A DNA stretch of 64,000 nucleotides, from positions 186,001-250,000 of the forward strand of contig NZ_VTUZ01000012.1 of NCBI RefSeq assembly GCF_008369935.1. The letters run 5' to 3'. Positions 23,770 through 32,870 of this stretch are shown here, piece by piece; position 1 is the first letter of the stretch; every line of letters begins with the position of its first letter. Position numbers and translations under genes: made by a program. The notes under the pieces are model-generated. The model was not told where the DNA came from, did no database searches, and saw nothing but the letters and a program-made list of their open reading frames with translations. Origin of the DNA: Paraburkholderia panacisoli. GTDB lineage: Bacteria; Pseudomonadota; Gammaproteobacteria; Burkholderiales; Burkholderiaceae.

Positions 23770-24582
23770 ATGAAACGACCCCTGCCCCGCCGCGCACGCC
23801 GCGCGTTGCTCGCCGCGCTGCTGTTCGCGCCCATCGCCGCCGACCTCGCCTTTCATGCGGTCGCCGCCCACGCGGATACGCTCGACAACATCGCCAAAAC
23901 GGGCGTGCTGAAAGTGGCCGTGCCGGAAGACTATCCGCCGTTCGGCTCGGTCGGTCCCGACATGAAGCCGCAAGGCTACGACATCGACGCCGCCGCGCTG
24001 CTCGCGAAGTCGATGAACGCGAAGCTCGAACTCGTGCCGGTCAACAGCGCGAACCGCATTCCGTATCTGCAGACGGGCAAGGTCGATCTGGTGATCTCGT
24101 CGCTCGGCAAGACACCGGACCGCGAGAAGGTGATCGACTTCTCGACCGCCTACGCGCCGTACTACCAGGGCGTGTTCGGCCCCGCCGACATCAAGGTGAG
24201 CGGTCCCGCCGATCTCACCGGCAAGACGGTCGGCGCAACGCGCGGCGCGCTCGAGGAAATCGGCCTCTCGCAGATGGCGCCGAACGCGACCATCAAACGC
24301 TTCGAGGACAACAACGCGACCATCGCCGCGTTCCTGTCGGGCCAGGTGCAACTGATCGCCGCCGGCAACATCGTCGCGGCCGCGATCATCGCGAAGAATC
24401 CGCCGCGCCGGCCGGAGCCGAAGTTCGTGATCAAGAATTCGCCGTGCTTCGTCGGCATGAACAAGAACGAGCCGCGCCTGCAGCAGAAAGTGGATGCCGC
24501 AATCGCACAGGCGAAGCAGGACGGCACGCTCAACACGATGTCGAAGAAGTGGTTCGGCGCACCGTTGCCGGCCGATCTGTAA
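23770..24582 (+). CDS. Orphan polar amino-acid ABC transporter substrate-binding protein
   Basis: 270 aa, SBP_bac_3 family. A long basic n-region (MKRPLPRRARRALLAALL) and hydrophobic core lead to a cleavage site near AAHA. The mature part begins DTLDNIAKTGVLKVAVPEDYPPFGSVG and has MKPQGYDIDAAALLAKSM and GKVDLVISSLGKTPDREKVIDFS, normal for amino-acid/opine receptors. No permease or ATPase partner is adjacent. It splits ureD from ureA, with its own sigma-54/NtrC-like elements, so it was probably inserted into, or recruited to, the urease cluster as a nitrogen-scavenging receptor. Ligand unknown. Confidence 0.87.
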   Translation: MKRPLPRRARRALLAALLFAPIAADLAFHAVAAHADTLDNIAKTGVLKVAVPEDYPPFGSVGPDMKPQGYDIDAAALLAKSMNAKLELVPVNSANRIPYLQTGKVDLVISSLGKTPDREKVIDFSTAYAPYYQGVFGPADIKVSGPADLTGKTVGATRGALEEIGLSQMAPNATIKRFEDNNATIAAFLSGQVQLIAAGNIVAAAIIAKNPPRRPEPKFVIKNSPCFVGMNKNEPRLQQKVDAAIAQAKQDGTLNTMSKKWFGAPLPADL

Positions 24583-24781
24583 GCGCGCCGTTAGCCGGAC
24601 TTGATACCGTGACCGGCTTTTCCAGCCTTGTCTGCGCCGTGGACTCGCCGCGTGCGCAGCAAGCGGTCGCGGCCGTGACGCGCAGCGCCTATCATGGTCG
24701 CGGGCGGCCCCTGGCGGGACCTTCGCCACGCCCGTCAATACCGAACGCAAACCCGACCACACACCCCAACGCACACATTCG

Positions 24782-25084
24782 ATGAAGCTGACACCTCGCG
24801 AGAAGGACAAGCTGTTGATCTTCACCGCCGCGCTGCTTGCCGAACGGCGCCGCGCGCGCGGCCTCAAACTGAACTACCCGGAAGCGATCGCCTTCATCAC
24901 CGCCGCGCTGATGGAAGCGGCGCGCGATGGCAAGAGCGTCGCCGAGGTGATGCACTACGGCACCACGCTGCTCACGCGCGACGACGTGATGGAAGGCGTG
25001 CCGGAGATGATCCCCGACATCCAGGTCGAAGCCACGTTCCCCGACGGCACCAAGCTCGTCACCGTCCACCACCCGATCCCTTAA
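24782..25084 (+). CDS. ureA: Urease gamma subunit UreA
   Basis: 100 aa, exact family length, starting MKLTPREKDKLLIFTAALLAERR and ending GTKLVTVHHPIP. It is the small structural subunit of the urease (UreABC)3 assembly that hydrolyses urea to ammonia and carbamate. The gap of 200 bp after the binding-protein gene includes no recognised terminator, so read-through from the upstream sigma-54-type promoter is possible. ureB follows after 18 bp. Confidence 0.96.
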   Translation: MKLTPREKDKLLIFTAALLAERRRARGLKLNYPEAIAFITAALMEAARDGKSVAEVMHYGTTLLTRDDVMEGVPEMIPDIQVEATFPDGTKLVTVHHPIP

Positions 25085-25102
25085 GCGCACAAGGCAGGCC
25101 CC

Positions 25103-25408
25103 ATGATTCCCGGCGAACTCCTCATCGACGACGGCGAACACGAGCTCAACGCAGGCCGCGCCACGGTCACGGTGGTCGTGTCGAATACCGGCGACCGCCC
25201 GGTGCAGATCGGCTCGCACTACCACTTCTACGAAGTGAACGCAGCGCTCTCCTTCGATCGCGAAACGGCGCGCGGTTTCCGGCTGAACATCGCGGCGGGC
25301 ACCGCCGTGCGCTTCGAGCCTGGCCAGGACCGCACGGTCGAGCTAGTCGAACTGGCGGGCGACCGGCTCGTCTACGGCTTCAACGGCAAGGTGATGGGCA
25401 AGCTGTGA
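25103..25408 (+). CDS. ureB: Urease beta subunit UreB
   Basis: 101 aa with MIPGELLIDDGEHELNAG at the start and NTGDRPVQIGSHYHFYEVNAALSFDR in the middle, both hallmark UreB segments. AAGGCAGG lies 5 bp before the ATG. Structural subunit; contacts UreC and helps position the flap near the active site. Lies 18 bp after ureA and 55 bp before ureC. Confidence 0.96.
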   Translation: MIPGELLIDDGEHELNAGRATVTVVVSNTGDRPVQIGSHYHFYEVNAALSFDRETARGFRLNIAAGTAVRFEPGQDRTVELVELAGDRLVYGFNGKVMGKL

Positions 25409-25463
25409 CGCGCGACACGCGCTCCTGTGCCCGAATCGCCCCGCTAATTTCCGGACTCACAAC

Positions 25464-27170
25464 ATGACATTACGCATTGGCCGCCGCGCGTACGCGGAAA
25501 TGTTCGGCCCCACCACCGGCGACCGCGTGCGTCTCGCCGATACCGAGTTGCTGATCGAAGTCGAGCGCGACTTCACCACCTACGGTGAAGAAGTCAAATT
25601 CGGCGGCGGCAAGGTGATTCGCGACGGCATGGGCCAGTCGCAGCGCGTGCACGCCGAGGTGGTCGACACGGTCGTGACGAACGCGGTGATTCTCGACCAC
25701 TGGGGCATCGTCAAGGCCGACATCGGCATCAAGGACGGCCGCATCGCCGCGATCGGCAAGGCGGGCAATCCCGACATCCAGCCGAACGTGACGATTGCGA
25801 TCGGCGCATCCACCGAAGTGATCGCGGGCGAAGGCCTGATCGTGACGGCGGGCGGCATCGATACGCACATTCACTTCATCAGCCCGCAGCAGATCGAAGA
25901 AGCGCTGGCGAGCGGCGTGACCACGATGCTCGGTGGCGGCACCGGCCCGGCTACCGGCACCAACGCGACCACCTGCACGCCGGGTCCGTGGCATCTCGAA
26001 CGCATGCTGCAAGCGGCCGATGGTTATCCGATGAATCTGGGCTTTCTCGGCAAGGGCAACGTGAGTCAGCCGCAGCCCGCGCTGGAGCAGATCGCCGCCG
26101 GCGCGATCGGCCTGAAGCTGCACGAGGACTGGGGCACGACGCCCGCTGCGATCGACAACTGCCTCTCGGTTGCCGACGACACAGACACGCAGGTCGCGAT
26201 TCACACCGACACGCTGAACGAAGCGGGTTTCGTCGAAGCGACGGTGGCCGCGTTCAAGGGCCGCACGATCCACACGTATCACACCGAAGGCGCGGGCGGC
26301 GGCCACGCGCCCGACATCATCAAGGTGTGCGGCGAGGCGAACGTGCTGCCCTCGTCGACCAATCCGACGCGCCCGTACACCGTCAACACGCTCGAAGAGC
26401 ATCTCGACATGTTGATGGTGTGCCATCACCTGGACCCGTCGATCGCGGAAGACATCGCGTTCGCCGAATCGCGCATCCGTCGCGAGACGATCGCCGCCGA
26501 AGACATCCTGCACGATCTCGGCGCGCTGTCGATGCTGTCGTCGGATTCGCAGGCGATGGGCCGGGTGGGCGAAGTGATCATCCGCACGTGGCAGACCGCG
26601 CACAAGATGAAGGTGCAACGCGGCGCGCTGCCCGAGGACAGCGCGCGCCACGACAACTTCCGCGCGAAGCGCTACGTCGCGAAGTACACGATCAACCCAG
26701 CGATCACGCACGGCATCGCGCACGAAGTCGGCTCGATCGAACCGGGCAAGTGGGCCGACCTGGTGTTCTGGGAGCCGGCGTTCTTCGGCATCAAACCGTC
26801 GTTGATCCTCAAAGGCGGGATGATCGCGATGGCGCAGATGGGCGACCCGAACGCGTCGATTCCGACGCCGCAACCGGTCCACTATCGCGAGATGTTCGCG
26901 ACGCGCGGCGGCGCGCTGGCGCGCACGTCGCTGACCTTTGTGTCGCAGATGGCCGCCGGCGCGGGCGTGGCCGAACGTTATGGGCTGAACAAGCGTATCG
27001 TGGCCGTGAAGAACTGCCGCAACATCTCGAAGGCGGACATGATTCACAACGCGTGGCGTCCGGCGATCAGCGTCGATCCGGAGACTTATCAGGTGATCGC
27101 GGACGGCCAGTTGCTGACCTGCGAACCGGCCACCGTGCTGCCGATGGCGCAGCGCTACTTTCTGTTCTGA
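25464..27170 (+). CDS. ureC: Urease alpha (catalytic) subunit UreC
   Basis: 568 aa, standard length. All nickel-site residues are in place: His135 and His137 (THIHFISP), carbamylated Lys218 (GAIGLKLHEDWG), His247 (VAIHTDT), His273 (TYHTEGAGGGH) and Asp361 (SSDSQAMGR); the flap segment MVCHHLDPSIAED holds Cys320 and His321. These sit one position later than in the Klebsiella enzyme. It hydrolyses urea in the cytoplasm. ureE begins 3 bp after the stop. A long antisense reading frame across it is a coding shadow. Confidence 0.97.
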   Translation: MTLRIGRRAYAEMFGPTTGDRVRLADTELLIEVERDFTTYGEEVKFGGGKVIRDGMGQSQRVHAEVVDTVVTNAVILDHWGIVKADIGIKDGRIAAIGKAGNPDIQPNVTIAIGASTEVIAGEGLIVTAGGIDTHIHFISPQQIEEALASGVTTMLGGGTGPATGTNATTCTPGPWHLERMLQAADGYPMNLGFLGKGNVSQPQPALEQIAAGAIGLKLHEDWGTTPAAIDNCLSVADDTDTQVAIHTDTLNEAGFVEATVAAFKGRTIHTYHTEGAGGGHAPDIIKVCGEANVLPSSTNPTRPYTVNTLEEHLDMLMVCHHLDPSIAEDIAFAESRIRRETIAAEDILHDLGALSMLSSDSQAMGRVGEVIIRTWQTAHKMKVQRGALPEDSARHDNFRAKRYVAKYTINPAITHGIAHEVGSIEPGKWADLVFWEPAFFGIKPSLILKGGMIAMAQMGDPNASIPTPQPVHYREMFATRGGALARTSLTFVSQMAAGAGVAERYGLNKRIVAVKNCRNISKADMIHNAWRPAISVDPETYQVIADGQLLTCEPATVLPMAQRYFLF

Positions 27171-27172
27171 CC

Positions 27173-27868
27173 ATGCGTACTCTCGACAAACTGCTGGCGC
27201 CGCACCTGAAGCTCGCGCCCGTGCTGGTGAAGCGGGCGCCGACGCTGACGCTCGCTTTCGACGAACGGCGCAAGAGCCGGCTTGCCGCCACGCTCGATAA
27301 CGGCGAGGAAGTCGCGCTGCTGTTGCCGCGCGGCACCGTGCTGCGCGACGGCGACGTGCTGGTCGCCGACGATGGCGGCCTCGTGCGCGTGGTCGCCGCG
27401 GCCGAAGCGGTGCTCCATGTGCGCGCGCATGATGCTTTGACGCTGACACGCGCCGCGTATCACCTTGGCAATCGTCATACGCCGGTGGAAGTAGGCGCGG
27501 ATTATCTGAAGCTCGAATACGATCCGGTGCTGGCCGACATGCTCAAGCGCATCGGCGCGACGGTCGATCAGGTGTCGATGCCGTTTCAGCCTGAGTCCGG
27601 CGCGTATGGCGGCGGGCACAAGCATGGGCATGACGAGACGTTCGCTGAGGACTATGCGCTCGCGCAGCAGGTGTTTGGTGAGCATCATGGTCATGAGGGT
27701 GCTCACTCGCACGACCATGAGCATGGGCATAGCCACGCTTCGCATGGTCACTCGCATGAGCACGGCCACGATCATGCACACAGCCACGATCACGACCACG
27801 ACCACAGCGGCCACGTGCACGACGAATCGTGCGGCCACGCGCATCACCCGCATCATGCGCATCGCTGA
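27173..27868 (+). CDS. ureE: Urease nickel metallochaperone UreE with very His-rich tail
   Basis: 231 aa from the ATG at 27173. Residues 1-140 are the usual peptide-binding and metal-binding domains, including the conserved metal ligand His97 in AAYHLGNRHTPVEV. From residue 149 on, the protein is a metal-binding tail with 31 His among 83 residues, mostly alternating with Asp, Glu, Ser or Gly. UreE of Klebsiella has only a short tail (about ten His), so this one is long. It collects nickel for UreG. The gene overlaps ureF by 14 bp. Confidence 0.95.
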   Translation: MRTLDKLLAPHLKLAPVLVKRAPTLTLAFDERRKSRLAATLDNGEEVALLLPRGTVLRDGDVLVADDGGLVRVVAAAEAVLHVRAHDALTLTRAAYHLGNRHTPVEVGADYLKLEYDPVLADMLKRIGATVDQVSMPFQPESGAYGGGHKHGHDETFAEDYALAQQVFGEHHGHEGAHSHDHEHGHSHASHGHSHEHGHDHAHSHDHDHDHSGHVHDESCGHAHHPHHAHR

Positions 27869-28535
27869 ACTCACCGCGCTGCTGCATCTCGCGTCGCCGG
27901 CGCTGCCGATCGGCGCGTTCAGCTACTCACAGGGTCTCGAAGCCGCGATCGAAGCGCAGTTGATCACCGACGCCGATTCCGCCCGCGCGTGGATCGAGAG
28001 CGGCCTGACCGATGTGCTCGCGCACGGCGAGTTGCCGTTCCTCGCACATCAGATGGAGCGCTGGCGCGCGCATGACGCCGCGGGTCTCGCTGAAGCCAAC
28101 CGCGAATTCCTCGCGAGCCGCGAGTCCGCGGAATTGCGCCGCGAAACGGAGCAGATGGGCTGGTCGCTGCGGCAATTGTGCGTGTCGCTCGAATGGGGCG
28201 ATGCGTCAAGACGCGCGACGCTCGCTTCGCTCACGCCGCTCGCGCAACCCACGGCGTTCGCGTTCGCCGCTTATGCGCACGATGCAGCCGTCGATGCCGC
28301 GCTCGCCGCTTACGCGTTCAGCTGGGTCGAAAACCAGGCCGCCGCCGCCTTGAAGGCGGTGCCGTTGGGACAGCTCGCGGGCCAACGCATCATCGTCGCA
28401 TTGCGCCAGCCGATCGATGCGGCCGTCACGCGCGCGCTCGCCACTTCACCCGAAAACATCAACACGTTCGCGCCGCAACTCGGCATTCTGTCGGCGCGTC
28501 ACGAGTCGCAGTATTCGCGGCTCTTCCGCTCATAA
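27855..28535 (+). CDS. ureF: Urease accessory protein UreF
   Basis: 226 aa from the ATG at 27855, inside the last codons of ureE; starts further upstream in the same frame would give only low-complexity His-codon shadow sequence. MRIAELTALLHLASPALPIGAFSYSQGLEAAIE is the typical UreF N-terminus, and PLAQPTAFAFAAYAHD follows. UreF joins UreD and UreG and controls fidelity of nickel insertion. The 14-bp overlap with ureE suggests coupled translation. Confidence 0.94.
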   Translation: MRIAELTALLHLASPALPIGAFSYSQGLEAAIEAQLITDADSARAWIESGLTDVLAHGELPFLAHQMERWRAHDAAGLAEANREFLASRESAELRRETEQMGWSLRQLCVSLEWGDASRRATLASLTPLAQPTAFAFAAYAHDAAVDAALAAYAFSWVENQAAAALKAVPLGQLAGQRIIVALRQPIDAAVTRALATSPENINTFAPQLGILSARHESQYSRLFRS

Positions 28536-28546
28536 CACGATCCATC

Positions 28547-29200
28547 ATGAACGCACCTCATCATCCCGCCCACTCGTCCGTGCGCACCAAGAAACTGCCG
28601 CCGCTGCGCGTGGGCGTCGGCGGCCCGGTCGGCTCCGGCAAGACCACGCTGCTCGAAATGCTCTGCAAGGCGATGCGCGACCAGTACGACCTCGTCGCGA
28701 TCACCAACGACATCTATACGAAGGAAGACCAGCGCCTCCTGACCGTGGCGGGCGCGTTGCCGGCCGAGCGGATCATGGGCGTCGAAACGGGCGGCTGCCC
28801 GCATACGGCGATCCGCGAAGACGCGTCGATCAATCTCGAAGCCGTCGACCGCATGCTGACGCGGTTTCCCGACGCCGACATCGTCTTCATCGAATCGGGC
28901 GGCGATAACCTCGCGGCAACGTTCAGTCCTGAACTGTCGGACTTGACGATCTACGTGATCGACGTCGCGGGCGGCGAGAAGATTCCGCGCAAGGGCGGCC
29001 CCGGCATCACGAAGTCGGATCTGCTGGTGATCAACAAGACGGACCTCGCGCCGATGGTCGGCGCGAACCTCGACGTGATGGCTTCGGATGCCAAGAAGAT
29101 GCGCGGCGAGCGGCCCTTCGTGATGTGTAATCTGAAGGCGCTGGACGGGTTGGATCAGGTGGTGGGGTTTATCGAGAAGAAGGGGTTGTTGAAGGCTTGA
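28547..29200 (+). CDS. ureG: Urease accessory GTPase UreG
   Basis: 217 aa from the ATG at 28547, SIMIBI-class GTPase. P-loop GGPVGSGKTT (residues 25-34), the Cys84-Pro85-His86 nickel motif (TGGCPHTAIR), Walker B-like FIESGGDNL, and NKTD guanine specificity are all visible. It couples GTP hydrolysis to nickel transfer into UreC. Last gene of the urease set, 11 bp after ureF; the next gene converges from the other strand. Confidence 0.96.
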   Translation: MNAPHHPAHSSVRTKKLPPLRVGVGGPVGSGKTTLLEMLCKAMRDQYDLVAITNDIYTKEDQRLLTVAGALPAERIMGVETGGCPHTAIREDASINLEAVDRMLTRFPDADIVFIESGGDNLAATFSPELSDLTIYVIDVAGGEKIPRKGGPGITKSDLLVINKTDLAPMVGANLDVMASDAKKMRGERPFVMCNLKALDGLDQVVGFIEKKGLLKA

Positions 29201-29267
29201 TGTCGAGGGCGCCCGATACACGCGTTGCACGTGCTCCGTTCAGCGCGCCCTTCCCGTCAGCTTCGTG

Positions 29268-30581
29268 TCACTCCGGCAACACCGCCATCAACACATCCAC
29301 AGTCCGCGCCGTCGCCCCGCGATGGCGCGCGGCGAATGCCGAAGCCGCTCCGCCCATCGCCAGGCGCCGCGCCTTGTCGCCGAACAGCTCGCGCAACACG
29401 CGCGCCAGACCTTCCGGGTCTTGAACCTGCACCGCCGCGCCCGCCGCGACTGCATCCGCGGTAGCCTGGGTGAAGTTGAACACGTGCGGCCCGATCAGCA
29501 CCGGCACGCCGACCGCGCACGCTTCGATCAGATTCTGTCCGCCGAGCGGCAGCAGACTCCCACCGATGAACGCCAGATCCGCAGCGGCATAGTAAGCGCC
29601 CAACTCGCCCATCGAATCGCCCAGCAGCACGTTGACGCCGGCAGGCAATGCCGTCAGCGCACCGCTCGTGGCCACAGCCGCCGACGCCACCTTTGCATCC
29701 GTCGCCCACTTCGAACGCCGTTCGAGCCGCAGCCCGGCCTTCTCGACCAGCGCGGCCACTTCGTCGAATCGTTGCGGATGACGCGGCACCAGGATGAGCA
29801 GCGCGTCATCGACACCGAGCGCCGCGAGCGCCTGCAACACCAACGCCTCTTCGCCCTCGCGAGTGCTCGCCGCGACCCACACCGGCCGCGTGCCGATCGC
29901 CGCGCGCCACGCATGCCCGCGCGCCGCCAGTTCGGGCGGCGTGCTCATGTCGAACTTCAGATTGCCGAGCACCGCGACGTTACGCGCGCCGAGCGCGGTG
30001 AGCCGCTCAGCGTCCGACGGACTCTGCGCGAGCACACGCGCAAAGCCGCCGAACACGTCCCTGGTCGCACCGCCAAATTTGGCCGCGCGCTTATACGAAC
30101 GCGCCGACATCCGCGCGTTGGTCAATATCAGCGGCACGTCCGCGCGCCGGCATTCGTCGATCAGCGTCGGCCACACTTCGGTCTCCATCACCAGACCGAG
30201 CGACGGCCGCCACGTGTGCAAGAACCGCCGCACCGCATGCGGCATGTCGTACGGCAGGTAGCTGCGCAGCACACGGTCGCCGAAAATCTGCACGCCGGTG
30301 GCGCGGCCGCTCGGCGTCATGTGGGTCAATAGAATGCGCGCATCGGGACGCGCTTTCATCAGTGCATCGATCAGCGGTTGCGCGGCGCGAGTTTCGCCGA
30401 CCGACACCGCATGCACCCAGATCAACGGCGCGCTGTCTTCAGGCAAGCGCCCGCGCGAGTAACCGAAGCGCTCGCCGATATGCTCGCGATAACCTCGCTC
30501 CTTGCGCGAACGGATCAGGAGACGCAGCACGGCCAGCGGGGCGATGATCCACCAGAGCGCGTTGTAGATCGCCCTCAGCAT
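29268..30581 (-). CDS. waaA: 3-deoxy-D-manno-octulosonic acid (Kdo) transferase
   Basis: 437 aa, GT30 family. An N-terminal hydrophobic anchor (YNALWWIIAPLAVLRLLI) precedes the donor/acceptor fold; the catalytic base is Glu63 in WVHAVSVGETRAAQPL. FIGGSLLPLGGQNLIEACAVGVPVLIGPHVFNF is the C-terminal nucleotide-sugar site. It adds one or two Kdo residues to lipid A precursor at the inner membrane face. The gene is downstream of the Kdo hydroxylase gene and waaC on the minus strand, forming an LPS inner core unit. Confidence 0.93.
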   Translation of the reverse strand: MLRAIYNALWWIIAPLAVLRLLIRSRKERGYREHIGERFGYSRGRLPEDSAPLIWVHAVSVGETRAAQPLIDALMKARPDARILLTHMTPSGRATGVQIFGDRVLRSYLPYDMPHAVRRFLHTWRPSLGLVMETEVWPTLIDECRRADVPLILTNARMSARSYKRAAKFGGATRDVFGGFARVLAQSPSDAERLTALGARNVAVLGNLKFDMSTPPELAARGHAWRAAIGTRPVWVAASTREGEEALVLQALAALGVDDALLILVPRHPQRFDEVAALVEKAGLRLERRSKWATDAKVASAAVATSGALTALPAGVNVLLGDSMGELGAYYAAADLAFIGGSLLPLGGQNLIEACAVGVPVLIGPHVFNFTQATADAVAAGAAVQVQDPEGLARVLRELFGDKARRLAMGGAASAFAARHRGATARTVDVLMAVLPE

Positions 30582-30681
30582 CGGCGCTCCGCGTGTTCTT
30601 CATGAGGCGCGCACTCCGCCTGCTCCGCATGCAGCGCACGGCCGCACGCGCTTCGCCAACCGTCCACAAAGTCCGCGGCGC

Positions 30682-31566
30682 TCAAACCAGCGCCCTGCCC
30701 TTCAGGCGCTCGAGAATGCCGAGCGGCGCGCATTCGGGCTGCGCCATCGCCTTGACCGGCAGGAAGAAGGTCTGCTCCAGCATGAACTGGCCGGACATCA
30801 CCGCATGCGAGGTCTGGTCGGAGAAACACACCCACACGCAGCCCGGCGGAAACGGCATGGTCTCCTGCGGGCTCGACTTCTGATAGTCGAGATCGGCCTT
30901 CATGCCGTCGTGCAGATTCAGCATCAGATGGTCGTACTCGCTGCGCGGCGACTTGGTGACGTGCAGCAGATTCAGCAGCCACGCCGAGCCCGGCATCTGC
31001 GGCTTGATACGCGGCAGGAAGCGCCGCGCCATGTCCTCGAACGGTTCGCCGACCCGCCACACGCGCGGCGCGCCATGCGGATTGACGTTGGTGAACACGC
31101 GCAGAATGCGCTCGCCGTAGTTCGGCCGCGACGGGAACGCGTCGACGTGCAGGCGGCTGTCGTCCTTGCGCCATGACGTTTCGCGCGTTTCGACCTGATG
31201 CAGCCGCAAGCTGGTCGGCGCGACGCGCAGCTTGCCGTTGTATTCGGGAAAGAGCCCGTCGACCAGCGTGCGCGCATTGGCCTGGTAACGCGCGATCAAC
31301 GCGCGCACCGCCGATTGCGTGACGGCGTCACCGGCCACGCCGTGCAACGCGCCGCCGTTGGGTTCGAGGCTGATGTTCTTGCGGCTCGGATCGGCGATCG
31401 CCGGATCGAGCAGCGCCTGTTCGCCGCCTTCGATCGCAAAGCGCAGGTTCGGAAAATACAGCACCTTGCCGCGCTCGACGCCGGCGAGCAGCGTCTCGCG
31501 CGGCACGGACAGGTTGCGTGCGTGCCAGTCGGCGTTCGCTACTTCGATGATCTGGGTTTCGTTCAT
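30682..31566 (-). CDS. kdoO: Kdo 3-hydroxylase, Fe(II)/2-oxoglutarate dioxygenase
   Basis: 294 aa. The cupin-type iron triad can be assigned as His140 and Asp142 (SRLHVDAFPSRP) with a distal His254 (DQTSHAVMSGQ). The sequence resembles the Kdo hydroxylase (KdoO) known from Burkholderia and Yersinia, which converts the outer or inner Kdo of LPS into D-glycero-D-talo-oct-2-ulosonic acid (Ko). Location between waaA and waaC strongly supports this. The family is divergent in sequence, so the call rests on motif plus context. Confidence 0.82.
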   Translation of the reverse strand: MNETQIIEVANADWHARNLSVPRETLLAGVERGKVLYFPNLRFAIEGGEQALLDPAIADPSRKNISLEPNGGALHGVAGDAVTQSAVRALIARYQANARTLVDGLFPEYNGKLRVAPTSLRLHQVETRETSWRKDDSRLHVDAFPSRPNYGERILRVFTNVNPHGAPRVWRVGEPFEDMARRFLPRIKPQMPGSAWLLNLLHVTKSPRSEYDHLMLNLHDGMKADLDYQKSSPQETMPFPPGCVWVCFSDQTSHAVMSGQFMLEQTFFLPVKAMAQPECAPLGILERLKGRALV

Positions 31567-31614
31567 GGTCGCCCTTGGGAGCTGAGGGTGCGCGAGGCGA
31601 AGCGCACCGGCGGA

Positions 31615-32610
31615 TTACAGCAGGCCGAAACCGGCCAGCGCCGACTTGACCTGTTGCAGCGTGGGCGGCTGTCCCGCCATGCCGAGATTGACGACATTCG
31701 GCGACCAGTAGCCGCCGGTACGCCACGCGGTAGAGAAATTGTACAACTCGACCGTGGGCCGCTTCAGCGCCGCCGCGATGTGCACCAGACCTGTGTCAAC
31801 ACCGACTGTCGCGGCCGCGCCTTCGATCAGGCCGACCACCGCGGGCAACGACAGCTTCGGCGGCACGATCGCGGCCGCGCCGAATTCCTTCGCGAGACGC
31901 TCGCTGGTCGCGCGCTCGGCGTCGCTGCCCCACGGCAGCACGATTGACGCGCCGCGCCGCACCAGAGACTGGCCCAGTTCGATCCACGCGGTGTCGGGCC
32001 ATTGCTTGTCCGCGCGCGACGTGGCGTGCACGAACACCACATACGGCACCGGTAGATTCAGATTCGCCTGCGACAAAGCCAGCGCGGCGCGTCCGGTGTC
32101 GATGCCAAAGTCGATGTCGTCGGTGGGTTGCGGCGGCGGGTCGTTCAGCGCCGCGGCGACCAGTTGCCGCGTGCGTTCGACCACGTGGGTGCGCGGCTCG
32201 ATCGGCACGCGCTTGTCGTAGAAGAAGCGCACCGGCCATTCGAAGCCCGCGCCGTCGGTGCGATTGCCGAGGCCGACCAGCGGCCCGCGCGCCATGCTCG
32301 CGACCCACGCGGTCTTGATGAGCCCCTGGCAGTCGATCACGAGGTCGTAGTGCTCGGCGGCGAGCGCGCGGCGGAACGCGCCGATCTCGCGCCAGTTCTC
32401 GACCGACAGAATGCGCTTGCGCCAGCGCCGCAGCGAAACGGGAATGGCCCGCCGCACGCCGCCGACGAGTTGCACGAGCCCGACGAAGCTTTCTTCGACG
32501 AGCCAGTCGACCTGGGCATCGGGATGGCGGCGGCGGATGTCGGCGATCACCGGCATGTTGTGAACGACGTCGCCCAATGACGACACCCTCACGATCAGTA
32601 TCTTTTGCAC
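31615..32610 (-). CDS. waaC: ADP-heptose:LPS heptosyltransferase I
   Basis: 331 aa if started at the GTG at 32610, which gives the common family start VQKILIVRVSSLGDVVHNMPVIADI; a TTG two codons upstream is also possible. GT9 family: TSRADKQWPDTAWIELG and GVDTGLVHIAAALKRPTVELY hold the ADP-heptose binding residues. It adds the first L-glycero-D-manno-heptose to Kdo. No good ribosome binding site is visible. A terminator of the upstream manB gene lies 160 bp before the start, so this block has its own promoter. Confidence 0.9.
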   Translation of the reverse strand: MQKILIVRVSSLGDVVHNMPVIADIRRRHPDAQVDWLVEESFVGLVQLVGGVRRAIPVSLRRWRKRILSVENWREIGAFRRALAAEHYDLVIDCQGLIKTAWVASMARGPLVGLGNRTDGAGFEWPVRFFYDKRVPIEPRTHVVERTRQLVAAALNDPPPQPTDDIDFGIDTGRAALALSQANLNLPVPYVVFVHATSRADKQWPDTAWIELGQSLVRRGASIVLPWGSDAERATSERLAKEFGAAAIVPPKLSLPAVVGLIEGAAATVGVDTGLVHIAAALKRPTVELYNFSTAWRTGGYWSPNVVNLGMAGQPPTLQQVKSALAGFGLL

Positions 32611-32770
32611 GCTCAAGAGTGGGAAAGCCGGCTATCCGGCCCGCAGATGCGTTGAAAGAGCCCCCGTACCCGGCGCTTGGCGCCAGGCTCCCGAGGGGAT
32701 GAGAAAACTTCGGGCGACCCGGCGTTTCCTCACGAGGACGGCAATTTTAGCGCGTCGCATGTAAATCACA

Positions 32771-32810
32771 TGAAAAAACGCGGCGCGGTAATCAAAACCC
32801 GCGCCGCGTT
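32771..32810 (-). terminator. Intrinsic terminator of manB
   Basis: On the minus strand, exact 12-bp arms AACGCGGCGCGG/CCGCGCCGCGTT enclose a 10-base loop and are followed by a run of six T. It lies 61 bp past the manB stop and upstream of waaC, which it separates transcriptionally. Confidence 0.88.
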
Positions 32811-32870
32811 CGACGACAGCAGCGATTCGAACCTGACGAACCAGGTCGAACCGCGCCGCCGCTTCAGCCT

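Noticed and set aside
25470..27449. Very long antisense frame (659 codons) opposite ureC
   Set aside because: Low-complexity Arg/His/Ala-rich translation, typical of a high-GC shadow; the plus strand has a complete urease subunit with all active-site residues.
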